Shown here: positions 45,666 to 54,215 of the stretch, in pieces
Layout of the letters: each line of letters opens with the position of its first letter
Numbering within the stretch: position 1 is the stretch's first letter
From: Natrinema salifodinae
GTDB lineage: Archaea; Halobacteriota; Halobacteria; Halobacteriales; Natrialbaceae
Direction of reading: 5' to 3'
Length of the DNA: 64,000 nt
NCBI RefSeq assembly: GCF_900110455.1
Contig: NZ_FOIS01000004.1
Location: forward strand, 496,001 to 560,000
The notes under the pieces: model-generated
Told to the model about the DNA's origin: nothing
The model's input: only the letters and a program-made list of their open reading frames with translations
Database searches by the model: none
Position numbers and translations under genes: made by a program

Positions 45666-46271
45666 ATGACACCCGCTCCCTCCGTCGTCGCCGTCAGCGG
45701 CAGCCTCCGCGAAAAGAGCTACACGCGGACGGCCCTGAAGTACGCCCTCGAAGCGGCCGACGAGGCCGGCGCCGAGACGACGCTGCTCGACCTGCGAGAG
45801 TACGATCTCCCCGTCTACGACCCCGACGTCGACGATCGAGAACAGGGCGACGCCGAGACGGCGACGCGCCTGGTTCGCGAGGGCGACGCCGTCATCCTCG
45901 GGACGCCGGTCTATCACGGCTCGTACTCGGGGGCGCTGAAGAACTTTCACGACTACTGCGGGTTCGACGAGTACGAGGACACGACCGTCGGTCTCCTCGC
46001 AACCGCCGGCGGCGGGAGCTACGGGTCGACGCTCGATCACCTGCGAATCACCGTCCGCGGCGTCCACGGCTGGGTCCTTCCCCACCAGGTCGGGCTCAGA
46101 AGCGCGTCCGAGAAGTTCGAGCGCGACCCCGACGCGATCGACGGCCGTCGGTTCCGCGATCCGGCGCTGCGCGAGCGCGTCGAGAAACTCGGTCGGATGA
46201 TCGCCGAGTACGCGTTCATCGACCCCAGCGTGACCTCCTCGCGGTCCGCGGCGGCCGACGCGGACGACTGA
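45666..46271 (+). CDS. NADPH-dependent FMN reductase-type flavoprotein
   Basis: 201 residues from MTPAPSVVAVSGSLREKSYT. A flavodoxin-like fold with the FMN phosphate loop SGSLREKSYTRTAL and GTPVYHGSYSGALKNFHDY, the family motif for NAD(P)H:FMN or quinone reductase. The C-terminal GGGSYGSTLDHLRITVRG follows the canonical glycine-rich loop. A frame to 45621 adds 15 codons without family match. TATA-like ttttcc is about 31 nt upstream. It probably reduces free flavins or azo/quinone compounds in the cytoplasm; the exact substrate is unknown. Confidence 0.88.
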   Translation: MTPAPSVVAVSGSLREKSYTRTALKYALEAADEAGAETTLLDLREYDLPVYDPDVDDREQGDAETATRLVREGDAVILGTPVYHGSYSGALKNFHDYCGFDEYEDTTVGLLATAGGGSYGSTLDHLRITVRGVHGWVLPHQVGLRSASEKFERDPDAIDGRRFRDPALRERVEKLGRMIAEYAFIDPSVTSSRSAAADADD

Positions 46272-46331
46272 GCGTCCGTCCGGTACTGGTCCGGTTCTAG
46301 TGCCGATGGCCGGTAGCGCCTCGGGCGGCGA

Positions 46332-47333
46332 TCAGGCGTCGACGTCGGCCAGGCGCTGCTCGAAGAGCCGTTCGCCCGTCTCCTCGCAGGTGATAGCGAC
46401 GACCTCGTGGGAGCTACAGCAGGACTCGACGACCTCCTCGCCCATCCGGACGTCGCCGCCCGACGGGCACGTCTCGAGGAACATCCGGAGCCCGTTGAGC
46501 ACCTCGCCTTTCGTTTCGGGATCGGCGGCGTTCCAGTCGTCGACCCACGAGGCGAGCGCGCGGCTGGCGGCGACGTCCGCCAGCAGCGCGGCCCGCGAGG
46601 GCCACCGGCCCGCCGCCCCCGACTGGGACAGCAGGTGTCGCGCGTCGTCCCGTTCATCGAGTTCGAACTCGTCGGGGTCGGCGTCGAAGCCGAACGCGTC
46701 GACGGCCGCCGCGACATCGACGCCCGACTCGTCGAGGGGCTCGATCTCGTCGAACCAGGCGGCCTCGAAGTCGTCGGTGAGACAGAGGTCGTCCCGATCG
46801 TCGCAGGGTTCGAGGATGTCCTGCTCAAGGAAGAACGTCTCGAGGTCGAGGGCCGCTCGCTCGTCGGGCTCGGCGGTATCGACGGCGGCCTCGTCGAACG
46901 TGGCACCGTCGCCGGCTGCCACGGTCTCGTCGTCCTCGCCCGTGCCGGCCGTCCGATCGGATTCGGACCGGTCGCGGTCGGATCCGGTAGCAGCTGCCGA
47001 CGCAGTATCGACGGCGCCGAGACCGCTCGCGACGTCAGGGACGGGGTCCTTGCCGAACCAGCGCAGGACTTCGGGCGGAAGGTAACGCTTGGTCAGCGTC
47101 GGCGTGCCCGGGACGAGATAGCCGCGGAGGTAGATCAGCGCGATCGAGACGCCGGCGGCGAAGAGGCCGCCGAGTCGAGACTTGCGCGCGACGGCGGAGC
47201 TGACCACTGCCGCGATGCCGAGGTTCAGGACGGTACAGGGTTCACACCGGTTCTCTCCGGTATATTCGGGGTCCTTGAGATCGTCGACGACGTCGGGTTG
47301 CATCTCGAGATTGGTATCACGTCCAACACACAT
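46332..47333 (-). CDS. Hypothetical haloarchaeal protein with N-terminal membrane segment and acidic linker
   Basis: 333 residues if started at 47333 (MCVGRDTNLEMQPD); an alternative is MQPDVVDDL at 47303 (323 residues). A TATA-like ctattatc centred near 47360, 27 nt upstream of 47333, favours the longer form. The N-terminus DPEYTGENRCEPCTVLNLGI is followed by two short hydrophobic stretches, then an acidic Asp/Glu/Thr linker (about residues 100-170), and a helical domain containing DERDDARHLLSQS, a GRWPSRAALLADVAASRAL segment and a Cys-rich C-terminus ETCPSGG...ESCCSSHEVVAITCEE. No function recognised; a redox or metal role is conceivable from the cysteines. Confidence 0.72.
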   Translation of the reverse strand: MCVGRDTNLEMQPDVVDDLKDPEYTGENRCEPCTVLNLGIAAVVSSAVARKSRLGGLFAAGVSIALIYLRGYLVPGTPTLTKRYLPPEVLRWFGKDPVPDVASGLGAVDTASAAATGSDRDRSESDRTAGTGEDDETVAAGDGATFDEAAVDTAEPDERAALDLETFFLEQDILEPCDDRDDLCLTDDFEAAWFDEIEPLDESGVDVAAAVDAFGFDADPDEFELDERDDARHLLSQSGAAGRWPSRAALLADVAASRALASWVDDWNAADPETKGEVLNGLRMFLETCPSGGDVRMGEEVVESCCSSHEVVAITCEETGERLFEQRLADVDA

Positions 47334-47409
47334 CTATTTTTCGGGCATGATGGGCGAGATAATAGCGGCGGTTGGGAGCCGCGGCACTCGCACGCATCCC
47401 GTCGGTCGG

Positions 47410-47658
47410 TCACTCGAGGCCGACGAGTTGTTCCTTCTCGGCGCGGCTCAGTTGCTTGATCTCGTACTCACGGGACATCGCGGCCGACCGGGAGTCGTAC
47501 CGCTCGTGATAGCGGAGGTCGACCGGCGTGCGCCCGCGTGTGTATTTCGCGCCTTCCCCCGCGTCGTGTTCCGCGACGCGGCGGTCGAGGTCGGTCGTGT
47601 AGCCGGTGTACAGCGAGCCGTCGGCACACTCGAGGACGTAGACGACGTGATCGGCCAT
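47410..47658 (-). CDS. GIY-YIG nuclease-superfamily protein (UPF0213 type)
   Basis: 82 residues from [20 protein letters not shown]. The stand-alone GIY-YIG core is complete: [19 protein letters not shown] (the Y-V-L...Y-T-G-Y equivalent of GIY-YIG), the Arg-bearing helix [10 protein letters not shown] and [15 protein letters not shown]. The Glu in [13 protein letters not shown] is the probable metal ligand. It resembles UPF0213/YhbQ proteins, some of which cleave DNA; the role in archaea is unclear. TATA-like ctttttg lies 28 nt upstream, and the longer frame from 47685 overlaps that promoter. Confidence 0.88.
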   Translation of the reverse strand: MADHVVYVLECADGSLYTGYTTDLDRRVAEHDAGEGAKYTRGRTPVDLRYHERYDSRSAAMSREYEIKQLSRAEKEQLVGLE

Positions 47659-47742
47659 CGGCCGTTGGATAACGGGGAACCGCAAAAAGCGTCACGTCCC
47701 AGTGGGCGCCCAGCGGGGCGTGTGGTCGTCAGGTACGATGCG

Positions 47743-47892
47743 TCAGGCACCGCGAGCGCGCTCTCTCGCGGCTTCAGCGATTCCGGCGTTCGCCGAACAG
47801 CTGACACACGCGTGAATCTCACCGCGTTCGTCGGCGAAGACGCGCGCGAACCGTTCGGAGACGTGCGCACCGCAGTGGTCACACTTGGGCAT
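47743..47892 (-). CDS. DUF7563-type micro zinc-finger protein, 49 residues
   Basis: 49 residues from MPKCDHCGAHVSERFARVFA, ending ARERARGA. It has two C-x2-C pairs, CDHC and CVSC in EIHACVSCSANAG, giving a single zinc finger with a helix behind it. TATA-like ctttagg is centred near 47920, 28 nt upstream of the ATG, so the gene is leaderless. The pattern matches small haloarchaeal proteins I know as DUF7563. Function unknown, perhaps nucleic-acid or protein binding. Confidence 0.78.
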   Translation of the reverse strand: MPKCDHCGAHVSERFARVFADERGEIHACVSCSANAGIAEAARERARGA

Positions 47893-48007
47893 TGGTCACA
47901 CCGGCCGGAGCCGGTACCTAAAGCTATTGCGCGGCAGGATAAATAACTTTCTCCACACGCTGTTTGGGTTTTTCGATTGTGAAAAGTATTTTTCTCAGAA
48001 AGAGGTC

Positions 48008-48766
48008 TCAGTCGCGAGCGGCGTCGATGGCACGCGCGATCAGGACCGCTTGGGCGCCCGCGACGAACCCTGCGTCGATGTTGACGACCGATAGCACGGT
48101 ACAGGACTGGAGTAGTCCGGCGAGTGCCGCTTCACCGTCGCCGCCGTGGCCGTAGCCGCTCGCGACCGGCACCCCGATGACCGGCGTGTCGACCAGGCCG
48201 GCGACGACCGTCGGGAGGGCCCCCTCCCGGCCGGCGGCGACGATCACCACATCCGCCTCGCGCAGTCGAGCCGCCTGGTCGAGGGTCCGGTCGAGGGCTG
48301 CGACGCCGATGTCGTCTATCCGGTCGACGGTCGTGCCCGCGTCCACGCAGACCAGTTCCGCCTCGTCGGCGACCGGCCCGTCGACCGTGCCGCCCGTGGC
48401 GATGGCGACCGTCGCGTCGAGCGACGGGTGCTCGTAGTCGGCCGCGGTCACGCGGACTGTCGTGCTACGGCGATCGATCGCCGCGTCGGGGAACGCGTCC
48501 GCGAGGTGCGTTTCGAGCACCTCGACGTGCGACTCGGAGACGCGGGTAAGCAGCGCCCGCCCCGTCGTTTCGAGTGCAGTCTCGGCGAGGGCAGCGACCT
48601 GCGCATCGGATTTCCCTTCGGCGAAGATCGCTTCCGGAATGCCGCGGCGCTGATCGCGGGCTGCGTCGAACCGACCCGCGTCGCCGGTTACGTATCCTCT
48701 GAGTTCGGCTTCGGCCTCCGCCGGCGACAACGAGCCGTCGGCGACGGCCTTGAGGAGTTCGCGCAT
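48008..48766 (-). CDS. larB: LarB-type protein (nickel-pincer cofactor biosynthesis, PurE-like carboxylase)
   Basis: 252 residues from MRELLKAVADGSLSPAEAEA. After a helical N-terminus come RRGIPEAIFAEGKSDAQVAA (the LarB GxPExIxxxGK motif), ATGGTVDGPVADEAEL, and PurE-like motifs VIVAAGREGALPTVVAGLVD and IGVPVASGYGHGGDGEAAL. LarB carboxylates nicotinic acid adenine dinucleotide in making the nickel-pincer cofactor of lactate racemase. No larC, larE or lar racemase gene is visible in the window, so the pathway may be scattered. Start at 48766 is chosen because the family motif begins there; a longer frame adds Arg-rich sequence. Confidence 0.88.
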   Translation of the reverse strand: MRELLKAVADGSLSPAEAEAELRGYVTGDAGRFDAARDQRRGIPEAIFAEGKSDAQVAALAETALETTGRALLTRVSESHVEVLETHLADAFPDAAIDRRSTTVRVTAADYEHPSLDATVAIATGGTVDGPVADEAELVCVDAGTTVDRIDDIGVAALDRTLDQAARLREADVVIVAAGREGALPTVVAGLVDTPVIGVPVASGYGHGGDGEAALAGLLQSCTVLSVVNIDAGFVAGAQAVLIARAIDAARD

Positions 48767-49066
48767 ACCCGACCTCGGGGGGCGACGTACTCGAATCCGT
48801 CGCCCTGGCAGATCAGTTCGAGATCGAGCGGAGATCGGCGCGATGCGTCGACGGTTGGACCGTCGAACATGCGCGCGACCCGTCCAACACCGCGCGCGAG
48901 CCAAATTTCCCCTCTCGTATCGGGTGAAATCATTGCCGGCGATTCATCGGTCATATACTTTCCGGTGATTATGGCCTCCGAAACGGGCGAATCAACCCCT
49001 GCAACCCCCGTATTTCCGTCCACAACCAAAGCCCTTATATGGGGTAACGCGAAACGGGTACACCGT
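48767..49066. other. 300-bp intergenic region between larB and the DUF1931 gene
   Basis: It contains the divergent promoters: TATA-like cttatatgg near 49034-49042 lies 29 nt before the DUF1931 ATG. A minus-strand frame from 48954 (MTDESPAMISPDTRG, then DLELICQGDGFEYVA) looks mildly protein-like but runs into larB in another frame and lacks promoter support. No RNA gene or repeat was recognised. Confidence 0.5.
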
Positions 49067-49234
49067 ATGGCAGACCTTATTGTCAAAGCCGCCGTGAAGG
49101 AAGCGCTCGATGACAAAAACGTTGCCTCGGACTTCTACGACGCACTCGACGAGGAAGTTTCCGAGCTGCTCGACGATGCCGCCCGACGCGCGGAGGCCAA
49201 CGACCGGAAGACGGTCCAGCCCCGCGACCTGTAA
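49067..49234 (+). CDS. DUF1931-type histone-fold small protein, 55 residues
   Basis: 55 residues from MADLIVKAAVKEALDDKNVA. It is a highly acidic, almost entirely helical protein ending ANDRKTVQPRDL. This end resembles the last helices of the histone fold, and I recall near-identical haloarchaeal proteins under DUF1931, a histone-fold-like family. It is too short to be a complete archaeal histone but may dimerise. Promoter: TATA-like cttatatgg at 29 nt spacing, so a strong leaderless transcript is likely. A T6 tract follows 18 bases after the stop. Function not established; DNA packaging is only an inference. Confidence 0.82.
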   Translation: MADLIVKAAVKEALDDKNVASDFYDALDEEVSELLDDAARRAEANDRKTVQPRDL

Positions 49235-49252
49235 GGGACGCCACCTGAACGA

Positions 49253-49258
49253 TTTTTT
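49253..49258 (+). terminator. T-tract after the DUF1931 gene
   Basis: Six T residues shortly after the stop codon, the usual archaeal oligo-T terminator signal, matching the strong upstream promoter of this small gene. Confidence 0.5.
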
Positions 49259-49384
49259 CGGCCGCTACTCGGTAGCGGCGCAGCTAGCGATCCCCGTCCG
49301 CTATCGATACCGAGATCGGTTCCGGTCGGCAACTGACCGTGTGCCGGCTCGAGTTTTTTGCCACTCGCTGTGATACGGCGGGGT

Positions 49385-49813
49385 ATGTTGCGCAGACTCC
49401 TAATCGGCTTCGGCCTCCTCGAGATCGTGAAACCGGAGCCGGTGATCGGGATGTGCGAACGGATCGGCCTGCGAAACCCAGACGAGACCCAGCGACGACC
49501 GCTGGCGCTGACCGGCGCCCGCATCGAGGGGCTGATCTTCGTCTGGCTGCTCGTCCGCGGCCGGGAGGGGTCGACGCTCGTCAGCACGCTGCTCGGACTC
49601 GCCGGCCTGGTCCTCGTGTTGGTCCCGCGGCCGATCATCGAACTCAGCCAGCACCTGGTCTACGCGAACACGGACGATCTCGAGTTGCAGCCGTGGGTCG
49701 TGCCCGCGGCGCGGCTGCTGGGGGTGCTCTACCTGACCGTCACGCTGCTCTCGCGCTCGACGGACGACGCGTCGAAGGGTGACGACGACGCGGCCGCTGA
49801 TCTGCCGTCGTAA
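49385..49813 (+). CDS. Small membrane protein, tandem paralogue 1
   Basis: 142 residues from MLRRLLIGFGLLEIVKPEPV. Three to four hydrophobic segments are separated by PEPVIGMCERIGLRNPDETQ and LVYANTDDLELQPWVVPAAR loops. The pattern 'P-E/R-P/R-I-I/G...ERI/L...NPD...W.V.P..R' is repeated within the protein and again in the next gene (49866-50309), which suggests an internal duplication as well as a tandem gene pair. Its C-terminus is an acidic Asp/Ala tail. The ATG at 49358 in the longer frame is inside noncoding sequence. Function unknown. Confidence 0.72.
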   Translation: MLRRLLIGFGLLEIVKPEPVIGMCERIGLRNPDETQRRPLALTGARIEGLIFVWLLVRGREGSTLVSTLLGLAGLVLVLVPRPIIELSQHLVYANTDDLELQPWVVPAARLLGVLYLTVTLLSRSTDDASKGDDDAAADLPS

Positions 49814-49865
49814 GCACCGCTCGCGGTCGTCCGCCGGGGGCGAGACTTTTGATCGACGTGAGCGA

Positions 49866-50309
49866 ATGGCACGTATGAACCGAGCGCTGGCGATCGGCTT
49901 CGGACTGCTGCAGCTCGTCGCACCGCGACGGATCATCGAACCCGGCGAACGCCTCGCCTTCGAGAATCCCGACGCCGGGCGACTGCGGGCCTGGACGGTT
50001 CCGATGGCCCGACTCGAAGCCCTCCTCTTCCTCTGGCTGCTCGGTCGCGACGACGAGAGCCTGGCGGAGCTTCGGGTCCCGCTGGGCGTGTTCGGCGTCG
50101 CGATGGCCCTGGCGCCCGGAGCCGCCCTCGCGTTCGGCCTCGAATCGGCCTACGAGAATCCGGACGACCTCGAGGTGAAGTCGTGGGTCGTTCCGGCGAC
50201 GCGTCTCCTGGGGGCCGTGTACCTGTCCCTCGGGCTGTTCGCCGCGACCGCCGACGCGCCGACCGACGACGGTGCGAGCGGCCTCGACGCCGGTCTCGGC
50301 GCTCAGTAG
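49866..50309 (+). CDS. Small membrane protein, tandem paralogue 2
   Basis: 147 residues from MARMNRALAIGFGLLQLVAP (ATG at 49875 is an alternative). It is related to the upstream gene: both have the opening GFGLL-(E/Q)-(I/L)-V, the 'P.R/PIIE.GE/CERL.FENPD' motif, a MARLEALLFLWLLGR-type helix and the second ENPDDLEVKSWVVPATRLLG copy. About four membrane helices. The 3' end overlaps the convergent rpiA gene by seven bases. Whether the pair is one transcript cannot be seen; the gap is 52 nt. Function unknown. Confidence 0.72.
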   Translation: MARMNRALAIGFGLLQLVAPRRIIEPGERLAFENPDAGRLRAWTVPMARLEALLFLWLLGRDDESLAELRVPLGVFGVAMALAPGAALAFGLESAYENPDDLEVKSWVVPATRLLGAVYLSLGLFAATADAPTDDGASGLDAGLGAQ

Positions 50310-51010
50310 GTCCGAACCTCGACCCCGTCGTCGGTTCCGACGTACGTCGCGTCCGCCAGGCCGACGAACAGCCCGTGTTCCACGACGCCCGGAATTCGCG
50401 AGAGACGCGTCGCCAGGTCGTCGGGGTCGCCGATCGGGCCGAACGCGCAGTCGAGCACCAGGTTGCCGTTGTCGGTCACGACCGGTCCGTCCTTGCGCTC
50501 GGCGTCGCGGAGCGTCGGCTCGCCGCCCAACTCCCGAACGCGGTCGGCCACGACGGTGTGTGCGTCCGGGAGCACTTCGACCGGCACGGAGCGGTCGAGT
50601 CGGTCGGTCAGCTTCGAGGGATCGGCGACGACGACGAATCGGTCGGCCGCCGCATCCACGAGTTTCTCACGCGCATGGGCCGCGCCGCCGCCCTTGATCA
50701 GCGCGCCGTCGGTCGCCGTGTCCGCGTCGTCGACCACCTGATCGGCGCCGTCGATCGCCAGGTCGACGCCGTCGACCGCATCGAGGTCGGTCAGCGGAAT
50801 TCCGACCTCGAGCGCTAGCTGTCGGGACTGGAAGGATGTCGGAATCCCCCGGACGTCGAGGCCGTCGTCGACCGCCCGCCCGATCGCTTCGATCGCGTAG
50901 GCGGTCGTCGAGCCGGTACCGAGACCGACGACGAAGCCGTCTTCGACCGCTTCGGCAGCGCGTTCGCCGGCCTGTCGTTTCGCCGCGTCGGAGCCGCCCG
51001 CCGTCTTCAT
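50303..51010 (-). CDS. rpiA: Ribose-5-phosphate isomerase A
   Basis: 235 residues from MKTAGGSDAAKRQAGERAAE. RpiA landmarks are all present: VVGLGTGSTTAYAIEAIG (phosphate-binding loop), GIPTSFQSRQLALEVGIPLTD, VDLAIDGADQVV, LIKGGGAAHAREK (catalytic region) and VVTDNGNLVLDC. Reaction: ribose 5-phosphate to ribulose 5-phosphate for nucleotide synthesis. TATA-like gtttttcc about 28 nt upstream supports the start. It is convergent with the membrane-protein gene and overlaps it by seven bases. Confidence 0.96.
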   Translation of the reverse strand: MKTAGGSDAAKRQAGERAAEAVEDGFVVGLGTGSTTAYAIEAIGRAVDDGLDVRGIPTSFQSRQLALEVGIPLTDLDAVDGVDLAIDGADQVVDDADTATDGALIKGGGAAHAREKLVDAAADRFVVVADPSKLTDRLDRSVPVEVLPDAHTVVADRVRELGGEPTLRDAERKDGPVVTDNGNLVLDCAFGPIGDPDDLATRLSRIPGVVEHGLFVGLADATYVGTDDGVEVRTY

Positions 51011-51189
51011 GCGTGTGCAAGCGAGCGGCGACGGGAAAAACGTTGTAGCTTGTCCGCGGCCGAACGGGACAGCGCCCGGACCGCCGCGGGGTGGAGAGGA
51101 GCCGTCGACCCGGTCGATTTCGTTCGGGGTGCAGACGACGGGTCGACGGCGCGCCGAACCTTTTTTGGAGCGTCCGTCGTCGAACGCGC

Positions 51190-52008
51190 ATGGCGAGTTC
51201 GGGTACCGCCGTTTCCCTCTCGGACGTCCGCAAGACCTACCAGCTCGGCGAACCCGTTCACGCGCTCGACGGCGTCTCGCTCGAGGTCCCCCGAGGCTCG
51301 TACACCGCGATCATGGGGCCCAGCGGTTCCGGAAAGTCGACGCTGATGAACCTCGTGGGCTGTCTGGACACGGCGACCGCGGGCGACGTCGTCGTCGGCG
51401 GACGCGAGGTCGGGACGCTCGGCGACCGCGAACGGACCCGCCTTCGGGGGACCGAGGTGGGCTTCGTCTTCCAGACGTTCAACCTGATGCCGCGGCTGAA
51501 CGCCCTCGAGAACGTCGCCTTACCGCAGTTGTTCCAGGGCGTCGGCCGGACGGAGCGCCGAAAGCGGGCGCGGTCCCTCCTCGAACGCGTCGGCCTGGCC
51601 GATCGGGCCGACCACCTGCCCAACGAACTGTCCGGCGGCCAGCGCCAGCGGGTGGCGCTGGCTCGGGCGCTGGTCAACGACCCCGCGATCGTGCTGGCCG
51701 ACGAACCCTCCGGCAACCTCGACACCGACACCGAAGCGGACATCCTGGACCTCTTCGACGAGTTCCACAGCGCCGGGACGACGATGCTCGTCGTCACCCA
51801 CGAGCGCCACGTCGCCGAGCGGGCCGACCGGATCGTCCACTTACTCGACGGGACGATCGAGCGCATTGAGACCCTCGACGGAGCCGGGACCGCGGCCGAA
51901 CCCGGGACCGGCGGCTCGGGGACGCAGGCGGGACCGCCACCGGACCGGAAAACGGGACGCGGGAGCGGAGACGAAGACGGTGACGGCGGCGGAGGCGACG
52001 CCGAATGA
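51190..52008 (+). CDS. ABC exporter ATPase (MacB/LolD type)
   Basis: 272 residues from MASSGTAVSLSDVRKTYQLG. Walker A GPSGSGKST, Q-loop FVFQTFNLMPRL, signature LSGGQRQRV, Walker B IVLADEPSGNLD and the H-loop VVTHERH mark the MacB/LolD subfamily of efflux or lipoprotein-release ATPases. The C-terminal 50 residues are a disordered Gly/Pro/Asp linker. TATA-like ccttttttgg is 27 nt upstream, so this ATG is supported over longer starts. The stop overlaps the start of the FtsX-like permease (ATGA), so both are translated together. Confidence 0.95.
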   Translation: MASSGTAVSLSDVRKTYQLGEPVHALDGVSLEVPRGSYTAIMGPSGSGKSTLMNLVGCLDTATAGDVVVGGREVGTLGDRERTRLRGTEVGFVFQTFNLMPRLNALENVALPQLFQGVGRTERRKRARSLLERVGLADRADHLPNELSGGQRQRVALARALVNDPAIVLADEPSGNLDTDTEADILDLFDEFHSAGTTMLVVTHERHVAERADRIVHLLDGTIERIETLDGAGTAAEPGTGGSGTQAGPPPDRKTGRGSGDEDGDGGGGDAE

Positions 52009-53378
52009 ATCTCCTCGAGAGCCTTCGACTCGCCTGGCGATCCATCCGCGGGCACAAGCTCCGGTCGGCGCTGACGACGCTGGGGATCGTGATCGGCATC
52101 GCGGCGGTGATCGCCTTCGTCACGCTGGGTGCGAGCCTGCAAGCGGGCGTCATCGGGGACATCAGCCCCGACGATCAGCGCAACGTCTACGGCTGGGCCG
52201 CCGAACCGAACGCCGAGGGCGGGCCGCTGGCGGGCGCACAGCCCGTGTTCACGAACGACGATCTCGAGGCCGTCGAGGACCTCGAAGACGTCGAGGCGGC
52301 CTACGGCTACGCGACGCTCCAGACGCAGGCGATCTCGAACGGCGAGGAGCAGGTTGCCCAAGGGAACGGGCTGGTCGCCTCGGGGCCGTCGTACATCCGC
52401 GAGGATCGCCTGGCCGAGGGCAGGCAATTCGAGCAGGGGGAACGGGAGGCGGTGCTCAACCCCGCCGCGGCGAACCAGTTCGAGGAGAACGCCACCGTCG
52501 GCGACGAGCTCACGGTGACGCTGCTCGGCGGCGAGCGCGCGACCGTCGAGGTCGTCGGCATCACCGATACCAGCGAGGGGCTGAGCCCGTTCGAGGGGTT
52601 CGAGTCCTCGCCGCGGGTCTACGTGCCGACCGATCCCTACTACACGGAGCAGGCGACGGGGCTGGGGTTCGACGGCGGTGGTGGGGGTGACGGTGGTGAC
52701 GGCGGCAATGGGAGTGACGGCAGCGGTGGCGGCGACGGCACCACCGAATCCGGCGGCAACGCCGACGGCGATGGCGGCGACGGAGACGGCGCCAACGACG
52801 ACGCGCGCTTCCTCGCGATCATCATCGAGGCCGAGTCGGCCGACCAGGCGGACGTCGACGCCGCCCGCGAGAGCGCGACGACCTACCTCGAGAGCGACGA
52901 ATCCGATGCGAGCGACCTGATGGGCGACGACCTCGAAGTGCAGTTTCAGACGAGCACCGAACTGCTCCAGCAACTCGAGGACGTCCTGGACCTCCTACGG
53001 AACTTCATCGTCGGAATCGCGGCCATCTCCCTGCTGGTCGGCTCGATCGGCATCGCGAACATCATGCTCGTCAGCGTCACCGAGCGAACCCGCGAGATCG
53101 GCATCATGAAAGCCGTCGGCGCGCAGAACCGCGACGTGCTCGGGCTGTTTCTCACCGAGTCGGTGATCCTCGGCGTAATCGGCTCGATTCTCGGAACCGG
53201 CCTGGGACTGCTCGCCGGCTACCTCGGCGCGCAGTACGTCGACCTCCCGCTGGTCTATCCCCTCGAGTACGTCGCCCTCGCGATCGTCGTCGGGATGGTC
53301 GTCGGGATCCTCGCCGGGCTGTATCCAGCCTGGCGGGCGGCGCGGACGGATCCGATCGACGCGCTCCGGTACGAGTGA
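52005..53378 (+). CDS. FtsX-like ABC permease (MacB type)
   Basis: 457 residues from MNLLESLRLAWRSIRGHKLR. One N-terminal membrane helix (LTTLGIVIGIAAVIAFVTLG), a large extracellular MacB_PCD domain, and three C-terminal helices with the FtsX core (NIMLVSVTERTREIGIMKAV). A Gly/Asp/Ser-rich low-complexity stretch (roughly residues 225-265) is inserted in the extracellular domain, an insertion common in haloarchaea but here unusually long. Substrate of MacB-type exporters ranges from peptides to lipoproteins. It is the partner of the ATPase directly upstream. Confidence 0.93.
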   Translation: MNLLESLRLAWRSIRGHKLRSALTTLGIVIGIAAVIAFVTLGASLQAGVIGDISPDDQRNVYGWAAEPNAEGGPLAGAQPVFTNDDLEAVEDLEDVEAAYGYATLQTQAISNGEEQVAQGNGLVASGPSYIREDRLAEGRQFEQGEREAVLNPAAANQFEENATVGDELTVTLLGGERATVEVVGITDTSEGLSPFEGFESSPRVYVPTDPYYTEQATGLGFDGGGGGDGGDGGNGSDGSGGGDGTTESGGNADGDGGDGDGANDDARFLAIIIEAESADQADVDAARESATTYLESDESDASDLMGDDLEVQFQTSTELLQQLEDVLDLLRNFIVGIAAISLLVGSIGIANIMLVSVTERTREIGIMKAVGAQNRDVLGLFLTESVILGVIGSILGTGLGLLAGYLGAQYVDLPLVYPLEYVALAIVVGMVVGILAGLYPAWRAARTDPIDALRYE

Positions 53379-53425
53379 CCGGCCTGGCGGTCGGACTCCG
53401 CGGCGGCGTCTCGACGCGGAGAAGA

Positions 53426-54037
53426 TTACGTCTCGCGATCGGAACCGCGATCACGGCCCTGATTCCGATCTCGATCCCGCTCTCGCTCCCGTTCCCGATT
53501 TCGGTCCCGCCCTCCGTAGCGGTCGTCCTCGCGGTCGATCGAGTTCGTACGGTCCAGTTCCGACACGGAGTCGGACTCCCGGCCGAACTCGCGGTCCCGC
53601 GTCGGCGTCGTGTCGGTGGTTCGATCCGACTCCGCGCCGAATCCGACGGTCTCCCGGCTCCGCCGGTGGTAATCGGGGTACTCGCGCGCGAGGTACGCGC
53701 CCAGATAGCCGCCGAGCAGCGACAGGCCGACGGTATAGAGGAGGATGAAGAGTCCGGCGCCGACGATCACGAACGAGAGTACCGCGACCCCCTCGAAGGG
53801 GACGCCGCCGGCCAGGCCGAGTCCGAGGAAGCCGAGCGCGAGAAAGCCGATCCCCGCGAACGGAACGAACGTGATCGCGCCGGCCAGGGCGCCCGCGACC
53901 GCGCCGGCCCGCTCGTTCGGGCCCTCGAGGAACCCCGCGACGGCGCCGCCGAGCACGGTCGAGAACGGGATGAACGAGAGGACGACGCCGACGACGGCGC
54001 CAATCACCGCGTTGACGATGGTTCGGCCACGGACCAT
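53426..54037 (-). CDS. DUF5518-type membrane protein with charged Arg/Asp tail
   Basis: 203 residues from MVRGRTIVNAVIGAVVGVVL. Four hydrophobic segments in the first 120 residues match the DUF5518 haloarchaeal pattern: SFIPFSTVLGGAVAGFLEG, GALAGAITFVPFAGIGFLAL and FVIVGAGLFILLYTVGLSLLG. The last 80 residues alternate Arg and Asp/Glu in a repetitive run, with RERERERDRDRN-type sequence, a possible disordered or RNA/DNA-interacting tail. TATA-like gagaaaag sits about 26 nt upstream. Function unknown. Confidence 0.82.
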   Translation of the reverse strand: MVRGRTIVNAVIGAVVGVVLSFIPFSTVLGGAVAGFLEGPNERAGAVAGALAGAITFVPFAGIGFLALGFLGLGLAGGVPFEGVAVLSFVIVGAGLFILLYTVGLSLLGGYLGAYLAREYPDYHRRSRETVGFGAESDRTTDTTPTRDREFGRESDSVSELDRTNSIDREDDRYGGRDRNRERERERDRDRNQGRDRGSDRET

Positions 54038-54215
54038 AGTGACCCAACGGGCGGCGGGGAGAAAAGTGTCTGTGGTCTATGGGTTCGGACCGCGGCGTCC
54101 GCGACCGATGACCTCCGAACGCACCGGTTCAGTCGGCCGCGAGCCGCGATTCGCCGCCCGGCGGTCGCGCCGACCGATCACGCCGCTTAAGACCACCCAG
54201 TGTAACCACCGTGTA

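Noticed and set aside
48688-48954. Minus-strand ORF (MTDESPAMISPDTRG...) overlapping the larB start
   Set aside because: Weakly protein-like but it runs into larB in another frame, has no correctly spaced TATA element and no recognised family.
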